From Miscanthus floridulus (taxonomy: Eukaryota; Streptophyta; Magnoliopsida; Poales; Poaceae), in contig NC_089586.1 in assembly GCF_019320115.1 (NCBI RefSeq), positions 3,496,804-3,560,803 on the forward strand: a stretch of 64,000 nucleotides of DNA, read 5' to 3'. The notes under the pieces are model-generated. The model was not told the origin of the DNA. It saw nothing but the letters and a program-made list of their open reading frames with translations, and did no database searches. The translations under genes were made by a program, and so were the position numbers. Of this stretch, positions 11,486 through 21,676 are shown one piece after another. How positions within the stretch are numbered: position 1 is the first letter of the stretch; the number at the start of each line of letters is the position of its first letter.

Positions 11486-12409
11486 CAATAAGTTTATTCT
11501 TTCCATTCCACTTTGTTTATAAATCATAACAATGACATGTTTATGTGCTTCCTTAACAGCTAAATACAACCATTTTTTATGTCGACGGTATAAGTTCAAA
11601 ACAATTGAACTCACGGGAAATCAGATTATCCATCCACCCTCCTCTGATAATCTCAATCCCTGATTTGACAATTGAATTGTCTATCCTTGTCCCTAATCTG
11701 TTTTTAACTTAGCAAACAGATCAACTCAGAATAAACAGTTCATTGAAACATCTTCTAAAGCCCACAGAGCAATACCAGTTCTCTGGGAACATTACCTATA
11801 CCTAGTTCATCACGCGCTGCCCTCGCGCGCTCCGGCAAGGTAGGAAATGAGATAAAGGGGATTTTTTTGGCATCCTGATCCACTGCATAGATTGAATAGG
11901 GAGCGGACAAATCCAACCATGCAGCCGACGGATCCGGCCATCCGTCACCGAAGCCGGCAAGGGAAGGGGAGGGAAGCAAGAGAGAGAGAGCGCACCTTTA
12001 CGTGTACAGCACCCGGGCAGCAGTCTTTCCGCGGCCACCTCTCCCGTGCCCCCCGCCCATAGCATGCAGCGGCGGCGGCGGCCAGCGGGCCTGCTCGCAG
12101 CGGCGCGCTCGCACCCACCCCTGGCCAGGGGCATGGCCGTCGAGCACAGGCAGCTAGGGTTTGGTCGAGCACACGCGGAGCGGCGGGAAGGGGCAGCACG
12201 GGGGAAGCAACGGCGGCGCAGGTAGCTAGGGTTTGGTGAAGCACACGTGGAGCGACGGGAAGGGGCAGCGCGGGTGAAGCAGCGGCGACGGCTATCGGCA
12301 TGGGCCTGTCGTGCCGCTCCGTGGCCGAGGACGTCCACCGCCGTCGGGGCCCACGCGCGGCGCTGCGCAATAGGCCGGGTGCGTCGTCGCCCCGCTATAG
12401 GGTCGAGAT
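11486..12409. other. Unrecognised stretch: AT-rich, then a GC-rich island
   Basis: 11486-11939 is AT-rich with nothing recognisable. 11940-12409 is GC-rich with open frames on both strands, none showing a known domain. The shorter minus-strand frame (11979-11755) continues smoothly out of the island and could be a fragment of a first exon, but this is only a guess. Confidence 0.25.
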
Positions 12410-12829
12410 GGCGGACTAGAGGGGGGTGAATAGTCCTTTCTAAAATTAATTGCGTCGGCTAACCGAAACAAGTGCGGAATTAGAACTATCGGTCTAGCCA
12501 AGACTACACCCCTCTATCTATGTTCTCTAGCACCTTCCAAAGATACTAATTAAGCAACAAAGGTGCCGGGCTAGCTAGAGCTCACCTAACCAATTCTAGA
12601 AGCAAGGTCACATAAACCTATGCCACTAGTACTTTAAGCAACAAGGAAGCTCCTACACATGCTAGTAAGCAAAAGCACAGAGCCACCTAATGCTCACTAA
12701 CAATGCTCAATAACAAGGCAACCAATGCCAAATTAAAGAGCGCAATTACTTAGCTACACAAACTAAGCAATGCGACTAACAAGGTTACACAAACCAAATT
12801 AGCAACGCAAGGGAGCTACTTCTATGCTA
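12410..12829. mobile_element. Retrotransposon-derived repeat cut by the assembly gap
   Basis: The segment from 'gatggcggactagaggggg' onward, with its reiterated 'aagcaac' and 'actaagcaa' words, is of a type I recognise as abundant non-coding retrotransposon sequence in panicoid grasses. Lineage, strand and boundaries cannot be fixed by eye, and it runs directly into the N block. It could be the missing far part of the SIRE-like copia fragment at 25.6-28.1 kb; that is inference. Confidence 0.4.
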
Positions 12830-12929
12830 NNNNNNNNNNNNNNNNNNNNNNNNNNNNNNNNNNNNNNNNNNNNNNNNNNNNNNNNNNNNNNNNNNNNNNN
12901 NNNNNNNNNNNNNNNNNNNNNNNNNNNNN
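12830..12929. other. Assembly gap of exactly 100 N
   Basis: One hundred consecutive N form a standard placeholder for a scaffold gap of unknown size. Order and orientation across it are therefore not proven by sequence. The base immediately after it starts a perfect copy of part of another L1 in this window. Confidence 0.98.
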
Positions 12930-15900
12930 CGGAGATCTTCCCAAGAACCGACCTTCAAGCATTAGCTTCGCTGGGCTCCGATCACTGCCCACTCTTTCTT
13001 CAGGGGGGTGTTGTTTTGGATTTCTATAGGGGTTTCAGATTTGAGGCGCATTGGGTACATATGCCAGGTTTCACTGAAATGGTACAGGAAGCATGGAATA
13101 GAGCGGTAAATACATAGGATGACATCTTGCGCATTCACGTCAAACTATAATACGTACAACAAAAGCGCTCAAGAACTGGAGGAGGAAATCTTTGGGCGGG
13201 CACAAGATTACTTGGGCAATTCTCAACATAACACTAGCCAATCTCGAGAGGGCTCAAGAGTCCAGAATTTTGACACCAGAGGAGTTAGAATTCAAGAAAT
13301 ACCTCAAGACAAAGGCACTAGGGATAGCAGCGATACAAAAGGCGAGAGCTCGACAACACTCGAGGCTTACTTGGATTCGGAAAGGTGACACAAACACGCC
13401 TTTCTTCCAATTGCATGCCAACATAAGGAGAAAGAAAACATTTATTGGTGCACTCAAGGGAGATACGAGCCTGGTGGTCTCGCAAGAGAATAAATCCATG
13501 CTCGCACATACACATTTCTCAAACCTGTTGGGGACGACAACCACAAGAACAAGAGCTATTAATAGGAGCGAGTTGGGATATGAACATCATGATCTAGAGG
13601 ATTTGGACGTGCCCTTCACAGAACAAGAGATAGAGGCTGTAGTGAAAGACATGCCTTCTGAAAAGGCACTGGGTCCGGACGGCTTCATCGGTGTGTTCTA
13701 CAAAAAATGCTGGTCAATTATAAAAGAGGACTTGGTCCAGGCGATCATGAGTTTTTACAATCACCGGACTGCGAGATTAAACTTAATTAACAAAGCAAAT
13801 ATCGTCCTGTTGCCCAAAATACAAGATGCAACATCTCTATCAGATTACAGGCCCATTAGTTTGATCAATAGTGTAGTCAAAATCATCACGAAAATCCTAG
13901 CAAATGGATTGGCACCACACTTGAACTCTTTAGTGTCACATGCTCAAAACGCCTTCATCAAGAAGAGATGTATCCATGACAATTTCATTTACGCGCAGAG
14001 AGTGATTCAACTGTTGCATATAAAGATAAGGTCGGCGTTGTTCATCAAATTGGACATTTCCAGAGCTTTCGACTCCATAGGTTGGAGCTTTCTGCTAGAG
14101 GTGCTACAGGCTTTGGGCTTTAGCACAAAATGGAGGGATTGGATAGCGGCCCTACTTGGAACAACAACATCAAAAGTATTGATCAATAGGGAGCCGACCC
14201 AGGGTATCAGACACGCACGGGGTTAAGGCAAGGGGATCCTCTATCCCCCCTTTTATTCATTCTAGCCATCGACCCACTACAACGGATAATTGAAGCGGCA
14301 GCACAAAGAGGGATCCTTAAACCGGTGCTACTGAAGACGGCTAATTTGAGGTGCTCCCTATATGCTGACGATGCAGCGATTTTCGCATACCATGCAAATA
14401 CAGAGTTGGATCATCTACTCAAGATACTAAACTTCTTTGGAGAATGCCCGGGGCTAAAAATCAACATCTCCAAAACAGAAATTCTCTATAAGAATGGACA
14501 ACACAGTGGTCTCTCAATTACTTCAAAATTTCCCCGGCAAGATTTGCAGTTTCCCTGGGAGATATCTAGGACTTCCTCTACACGTCCGGAAACTACGCAG
14601 GGAAGTGGTACAGATAGACAAAATAGGAGCTAGATTGCCAGGTTGGAAGAGCAGGCTCTTGTCTGCGGGGAGAGAGACTCTAGTAAAAACGGTTCTATCA
14701 TCTCAACCAATTTATCATATGACCGCATTCCCAGAACAAAAATGGTTAATCAGAAAGATCGATCGCTTGAGAAGGAGTTTCCTATGGAGGGGAGAAACGC
14801 CAGACAAGGTATATGGTGGGCATTCCATTATCAACTGGCCAACAACATGTAGACCCAAAGCGAAAGGTGGTTTAGGGGTTTTGGACCTTGAACGTTTCGC
14901 AAGAGCATTGAGACTACGATGGTTATGGTATCAATGGAAGCACCGAGATGGAGCTTGGAACAAGCTTGACCTTCCGGTAGACGGCCGGGACAAGGAGTTA
15001 TTTGTGGCTTTGACAGTGGTGACAGTAGGTGATGGCAAGTTGGCCAGGTTCTGGACGTCGTCTTGGGTTTGGTGGGCGAACACCGAAAGCGATTGCACCA
15101 ACATTGTTCAAGAAATCAAAAAGGAAAAATCTCACGGTGCAAAAGGCCTTGGAAGATAACCGTTGGATATCACATGTCATTCCATTAGGCACTGCACAAG
15201 AAGTAAGAGAATACGTAACCCTTTGGGAAGAGGTGAGCCAAATCCAGCTAATCGAGAATATAGAGGACAACATCCGTTGGCGTTGGACGGTGGATGGGGA
15301 ATACACAGCCAAAAGCGCCTACTGCATTCAATTCCAGGGCACATTCAGCAAACTGAAACTTCAACCGATTTGGAAAGCAAAGGCGGAACCCAAATGTAGA
15401 TTTTTTGCTTGGACTTTGCTGCATAAAAAAATCCTAACGGCAAACAATTTGATTAAAAGAAATTGGCCAAATGATCCAGTATGCAAGCTTTGTGGTATTG
15501 ACCCGGAAACACCGATACATATTTGCAAGGGTTGCACTTTCTCAAGGCAAGTTTGGTCCTTCAAGCGATGGTTCAGCCTATCGGTGATTGATACTGTTGG
15601 AATGACAGGATCCCTGCACAACTACGGGCAAAAGTGCAGAATTAAGATAGACAAAGATCAGAGAAAGGCGTTTGATGGCATTATGATCTATTTTTGGTGG
15701 AATTTATGGAAGGAAAGGAATCAAAGAACATTCCAGAACAAGTCGCTGCAGCTTAGTCAAGTGGCACTCCTTTGCAAGGAAGATATAGAGCAATACCAGT
15801 TGGCAACAAGATTTCATGCTGGACCACAACAAGAGTAGTTCTAGCATTTGTTGGTCACTGTTCTGTTGGTCTAGTTTTGTGGTTTTTTCGGTTTCAGGGT

Positions 15901-15985
15901 GTTTTTCTAGACTTTAGTTGTCGTCCAGGTGGGCATCTAGTTGGGTTGTCGGTCGGTGTGCTGTGGTGGCGGTGAGCTTGGTCTC
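12930..15985 (+). mobile_element. Truncated L1-type LINE (copy A), identical to 36023-39078
   Basis: It contains the ORF2 segment from the end of the endonuclease domain (SDHCPLFL) through reverse transcriptase (LPKIQDATSLSDYRPISL, DISRAFDSI, SLYADDAAIF) to the zf-RVT region (CKLCGIDPETPIH), ending at the stop 15836-15838 plus some 3' sequence. Several frameshifts (near 14212, 14500 and 15050) break the frame. All of them occur at the same places in copy B, at a constant offset of 23093. The copy starts at the N gap and ends abruptly at 15985, before the poly(A) end seen in copy B. It is either an assembly duplicate or a very recent duplication. Confidence 0.85.
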
Positions 15986-18900
15986 GATAATCTGTTTTGA
16001 CCGGCAAGAAATGAGCGGTCTTGGTAAGACGGTCCACAATTACCCAAATCGAATTATGTCCCTTTTGAGTAGTGGGCAAACCCATGATAAAATCCATGCT
16101 TATATCGTCCCACTTCTAACTAGGGACTGATAAGGGTTACAACATACCAGCAGGTTTCATGTGAATGGCTTTCACTTGACAACATGTGTCACATCTGACA
16201 ACATATGCTGTAATTTCTTTCTTCATTTTGGTCCACCAATAGCGAGATCTTAATTCTTGATACATCTTACGACTTCCGGGATGGATAGATAGCTTAGAAA
16301 GGTGAGCTTCATCCATGAGTTTATTCCTAAGCTCTCGATCCTTGGGAACCACAAGACGGTTGTCAAACCACAACACGCCCTGTTCATCCACTTTAAAGTG
16401 TTGAGACGGCTTCTCTTTTATTTTTTCTTTGATGTGGAATATCCCCTTATCGGTTTTCTGGCCTTCTATTATCTTACTTTCTAAGGAGCAACTAATCTAA
16501 ATACTATGTAACACAGCAGGATGCATTAGATCGAACCCATCTTCAAGTAATGGCTGCACATTCAAGAAATGTGACTTTCTGCTCAAAGCATCTGCCACTA
16601 CATTGGCTTTACCAGGATGATATTGCACATTCAAGTTGTAATCCTTTATCAATTCCAACCATCTACGCTGTCTCATGTTTAGCTCTGGTTGGGTAAAGAT
16701 ATACTTAAGACTCTTGTGATCCGTAAAAATATTGCACACATTACCAAGTAGATAATGTCTCCAAATTTTTAGGGCGTGCACAACTGCAGCAGGTTCAAGA
16801 TCATGTGTTGGATAGTTGACCTCGTGCTTTCTCAATTGACGTGATGCATAAGCAATGACTCTCCTTTCTTGCATAAGAACACAGCCCAATCCAGTCTTCG
16901 ATGCGTCACAAAACACATCAAATGGTTTCTTGATATCTGGTTGTGCTAGAATAGGAGCAGTGGTCAACAGTTTCCGCAAAGTGTGGAAAGCTGCTTCACA
17001 CTCCTCTGTCCACACAAACTTGTGATCCTTCTATAGGAGACTCGTCATCGGTTTGGCAATCTTCGAGAAATCTGGTATAAAGCGACGGTAATAATCGGCT
17101 AGTCCTAAGAAACTTCTAATCTCAGGAACTGTGGTCGATGCTTTCCAATTCATAACTTCTCGCACCTTACTTGGATCGACTGAAACTCCATTCTCTGATA
17201 GAATGTAACCAAGGAAAGGAACTTCCTTCAACCAGAATTCGCATTTGCTAAACTTAGCATATAATTGATGATCCCTAAGTCTGGTTAAGATAGTTCTCAG
17301 ATGCTCTTCATGATCTTTCTCGTTCTCGGAGTACACCAGAATGTCATCGATGAACACTACCACAAACTTATCCAATTCTAGCATGAAAACTATATTCATC
17401 AAAAACATAAAGTATGCAGGAGCATTTGTCAAGCCAAAAGACATGACAAGATACTCATACAACCCGTATCTGGTGGAAAATGCAGTTTTCGGTATATCCT
17501 GTGGCCTAATCTTGATCTGATGATAACCGGATCTTAAATCTATTTTTGAGAACACCTTGGCCTTGGATAATTGGTCAAACAGAACATCAATATGTGGCAA
17601 GGGATATTTATTCTTGATGGTCACAGCATTGAGTGGCCTATAATCTACGCACATTCTCAACGTGCCCTCTTTCTTCTTTTTCATAAACAAAGCGGGACAT
17701 CCCCATTCAGACTTGCTTGGCCGAATAAATCCCTTTTTTGACAAATCTTCTAATTGCTTCTTCAGCTCAGCTAACTCATTTGGAGGCATCCGATAGGGTC
17801 TCCTTGAAATCAGAGCTGTTCCGGAGACTAACTCAATTCCAAACTCAATCTCCCTATCTGGCGGAAGACCAGGTAGCTCATCCGGGAATACATCCAGGAA
17901 TTCACACACTACCAGAATCTGATGAATAGAAATGACTGCTATAGCACATGTAACACTTATAAGGTCTTTTCTCCGAGGCAATGGTACTTGGAAAGTACCC
18001 TCACCCAGGGGATCCTTAAGGGTAAGTACTCGACTTCCAGTATCTATGACTGCTCCCCAATCCTTCATCCAATTCATCCCTATAATGACATCCAAGACTA
18101 ACCCAGGCATAACTATCAAGTTCACTCGGAACTTCCTGCTACCTAATTCAAGGGTTGCCCCTCGAACCATCCGGTTGGTCAAAACATCAGCCCCTACTGA
18201 ACTTATACGGTAACCATAACCCAATTTTGTGCATAGTTGTTCATGTTTCTGTGCAAATGCTTGACTCATAAAAGAATGTGATGATCCATAATCAAATAGA
18301 ACAACTGCAGGGTTTTCGTTGACAGGAAACTTACCAGCAGTGACGGGCTCTCCCTCTAGAATTTCATCCACTGTTGTACTATGCACTCTAGCGTTATAAG
18401 TCTGTTGCTTCTTCTTAGGCGAGTATGGACAAAACCTCGAGAAATGGCTAGGTTGATCACAGTTATAGCAGGGTCCTCTTACTGTCCCGGCAGATCCTAC
18501 AGCTCCCTTGGAACTACATTGTACCGTAGTTGCGGCTGCTTTGTTGGGCTGTACTGCCATCTTGTACGGCTTTTGAGGTCCACGGAAATTCTGACTTCTT
18601 GGCTGAGGTGGCCTGAATCTAGCGCTAGGTGCCGATGGGCGATAAGGAGGACGACCTCCCATAGGTGCTCTAGCTTGCGACGGACCACCTTCAAAGGCTC
18701 TCTTGCGTGTCTTGGCTGTGGTGCTAGTGTTGTTATTCTTCTCCTGCTTCAGACAGTCGCTGATGAAGTCATTGAATCTGACGCGGTTGTTGGTACCAAC
18801 ATGCTTCATCATTTTTGGATTGAGACCCCTCTTAAAACTAGCTATTCTTTTAGCATCTATGTCAACCATGTCGGGAGCATAGCGACACAAGTTGTTGAAG

Positions 18901-19538
18901 GCATGCAGGTATTGCGTCACGGTTTTGGTGCCCTAGTTCAATGCTAGAAACTCTCCCAACTTCATCTCGGTCAGCTCGGGTGGAATATAGACTCCACGAA
19001 AGGCCTCAGCAAACTCTCTCCAAGAAATTTAAGCATTTGGAGGGAAGGTGGTGCGATGGTGCTTCCACCACATTCCTGCCGGTCCTTGCAATTGAAGTGT
19101 AGCATACTCCATTTTTAGAACCTCAGTCATCCTCAACACACGGAATTTATCTTCCATCGTGTTGATCCATTCCTCAGCATTGAGTGGCTCTATTGCTTCC
19201 TTGAATACTGGTGGCCTGGTGTCCATGAAATCCTTGAAGATGCTATATTGGTTCACTCCCATGCCACCACCTTGATTGTTACCACGTTGAACGTTGTTGA
19301 CGATGGTTCGAAGAAGATCCTCCATGTTCTTCTGGGATTGTTCTGCGTTGCGCTGACTCCCGAGCAGCTGTGCGAGGAACATCTCGAGGGTAAACGGGGG
19401 AGGAGGTGGCAAATGTGGTTCATGGGGAGGTTCATTGTTGTTGCCGTGGGTTCCACTACCACCACGACCAGTCCCCGCACCGTTGGCACCGGGCTCAGCA
19501 GCCTCATACGTGGTTCGACGAGTGTTTGTCATCTGCAT
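15986..19538 (-). pseudogene. gypsy gag-pol, broken by stops and truncated
   Basis: The polyprotein of the gypsy element starts at 19538 or the nearby Met (MTNTRRTTYEAA). The gag core carries stops at about 19031 (TAA) and near 18935 (TAG), and resumes in the same frame at 18920. A CCHC knuckle ([14 protein letters not shown]) follows. The protease motif reads FDYGSSHSF instead of the usual D-S/T-G, so it has lost the Ser/Thr. Reverse transcriptase shows [13 protein letters not shown] and FIDD. A TAG near 17035 precedes RNase H ([16 protein letters not shown]). The integrase zinc-binding region (HLSKLSIHPG, CDTCCQVK) lies at 16391-16137, and the core is cut at 15986. It is a decayed element gene, not a host gene. 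Confidence 0.82.
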
Positions 19539-19835
19539 ATTTCAGCAACAAGTAACGATTGAGTGAAGCTGTAATAATTGCGAGTGAAGGAAAAATTATG
19601 CCGTACTGAATTTACTGGAGAGAATAAATTCATGCAATAAAACAGAGGCACAACAATCGCATCCCAATTAAAACAACAGCACTTAATCGAATTACTTCAA
19701 CGGCAAACATCGCGTCCATACAATCACATTGCCAGCATACATACACTGGACTTTTTATGCGTTCAGATATTGCATTCGAAAATCAAGTTCCAACCACATG
19801 CCAAGTCTCATACGTTCGAAGCAACATACGATAGG

Positions 19836-20888
19836 TTACATGCCAACAAAAGAAAGGTCATCACGGCAGGACCTAGATACTAGTGCAAGGCAACTAGCGT
19901 ACTCCTCGGGGCCATCGTCGGGATCGGAGACGTCACCATCGCCCCCAGGTGAAACTGCAGGCTCGTCCTGGTTGTCGTCGTCGATGTCCATGCCAGCAGC
20001 GTTTGGTGGAGCATATGGGCCAACCCCATTGTAGAGCGCGTGAAACTCCTCGTGTAGGTTGCCGTTGTATTCCTCTAGCTCATCGACCCTCTGCAGCAAA
20101 AGATTTCTTGCGTTCCAGGCTTCATTCCTTTCCTGAACCAACTGTCCTATCATGCGGTCTGCATTGTTGTTGGCTTGAGTCAACGTATGCACTCGCTGCA
20201 TAGCTCTATCACCTCTCTCAACCACCTGATCTCGCTGTAAGTTCATATCAGCCAACTGCTCCTGCAAGCTAGCTATAGCACGTGCCTGTCTCTTCTTCTG
20301 CTTCTTCCCTTTGAGCTTATCCTCACTACATAAGCCAGTCAAAGTCTAGTAGGTACTCTCGAGACCCTCATATGCTCTGATGGCGGCGAACATAGCACTC
20401 ATTGCCTGGTTGTCGCTAGCCTATCCTTCAGCTGGACCTCGGACCAAGGCACTTCCCTGAGGCTGAACCCAAATGGCATCACGAGGATCATCCCTAGGAA
20501 AAGTACCAGCTAGAGCTGCTGCAAGCTCACTGGGAAATCTGCTCATAATGTCTCTGATGACACAGAAGGCTACTCCCTCTACACCCTCAGCTGGAGTGCG
20601 ACCCTCAAACTCCAAGTGCCAACCATCCCAATCTGGAGCATCACCGAGAGCAGGAACCGTGATCTCCACTACTGCGAGTCCATCCTCTGCTAACTGGCTC
20701 TCATTCCAAGAGTACACCGGCTCTTGACCCTCTGGGTACCCCACATCATGGAGCACTCTCCAAAGCAAAGTTGGCATGCCAAACTTGCTCAAGAAGGTGT
20801 CCGTGGTGCGGTGCTCCCTCAGGGCCAACGGACGTCGATGTGCTCTTCCTCCGGTGGACTTATGGGCGGTCTGCTTCGTGCGGGCCAT
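19836..20888 (-). pseudogene. gypsy orf0: histone H3-tail-like N-terminus followed by a coiled-coil region
   Basis: This reading frame lies between the primer binding site and gag. From the ATG at 20888 it begins MARTKQTAHKSTGGRA and continues HRRPLALREH. Against the conserved H3 tail (ARTKQTARKSTGGKA...) 16 of the first 21 residues after Met are identical, including R2, T3, K4, Q5, K9 and S10; R8 is His and K14 is Arg. The first segment is 155 residues (stop TAG 20423-20421). After 25 more codons there is a second TAG (20348-20346). The frame then runs on to 19836 with a basic patch (KGKKQKKRQAR) and a heptad-rich helix (ASLQEQLADMNLQRDQV...). An acidic tail closes it. No known domain follows the tail, and it is not a histone gene because the histone fold is absent. 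Extra frames upstream of gag are known in some rice gypsy elements; the function is unknown. Confidence 0.75.
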
Positions 20889-20951
20889 CTGTAGCAAAAG
20901 TTCTTTTATTACCTTAGGGAAACATATTTTAGGTGATACAACTTTTATCAA

Positions 20952-21660
20952 AAGGAGATAATCAATTTATAAGGGGAGGAATGCATGACATGAATGAAAT
21001 GCACAAGTAACATGATGTATGTACGTGCCGTACGTTCTCACAAACTTATGAAATAAATAAGTTCTAACGACGAATTCGGTGGCATACAAACGGTCTCTCA
21101 CATACGTAGCTAATACGTTCTACACGATAGCGTTGTTATGTACCTATAGAAGATTCATTTCAGCCCAATTCCCAATGAATGCATAAAAGCAATAAAGTTT
21201 TATCTACACGCTCTACATGAATCCTCAGATACGTGTACAACGGTAGTAACTACTCGAACCATCGTCCTATTGATGGCATCGCCTCCACAGATGGAAAACC
21301 CATTCATGAGATACCTTTGTAAAACATGCGTAGAGCATGTAATTACTCCAGCATCATATAAGCATTCACCCTAGATCGGCGGTGTATCCGATCATGCTCT
21401 CATAACTCATACTTACCGATGCTTAGAGGCAAATGATCCATTCATTACCACTCAACCAAGTGGCACTCATACAATAGCACGCCGTATGAGCGACGAAAGA
21501 GAAATATGATGCAAGAACCTCAATCAGTACTTAATTAAGCCACCTAAAGTCCTTAACTAGGCATAAAGGATATGATCACTGGCACACTTTATAGTTTTAA
21601 AATCATGTTTTCCAAATGCCTTTTTGTTTTAAATACACTTGTGAACAGTAACATGCTAAA
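20952..21660 (-). other. Leader of the gypsy element between PBS and orf0
   Basis: About 700 bp of non-coding sequence with no recognised structure. The longest frames are short and carry no domains. Confidence 0.4.
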
Positions 21661-21676
21661 CCATGCTCCGATACTA
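21661..21676 (-). other. Primer binding site (initiator tRNA-Met type) of the gypsy element
   Basis: On the minus strand the site reads TAGTATCGGAGCATGG. It differs at a few positions from the usual plant TGGTATCAGAGC(C)TGG. Its place directly inside the LTR supports the call; the mismatches fit age. Confidence 0.6.

Noticed and set aside
12930..15985. Independent second L1 insertion
   Set aside because: No poly(A) tail, no target duplication, and shared frameshifts with copy B; it is better explained as a duplicate of it.
20421..20951. A real histone H3 gene
   Set aside because: Only the tail-like 21 residues match; the alpha-N helix and histone fold are missing and the frame lies inside a gypsy element.
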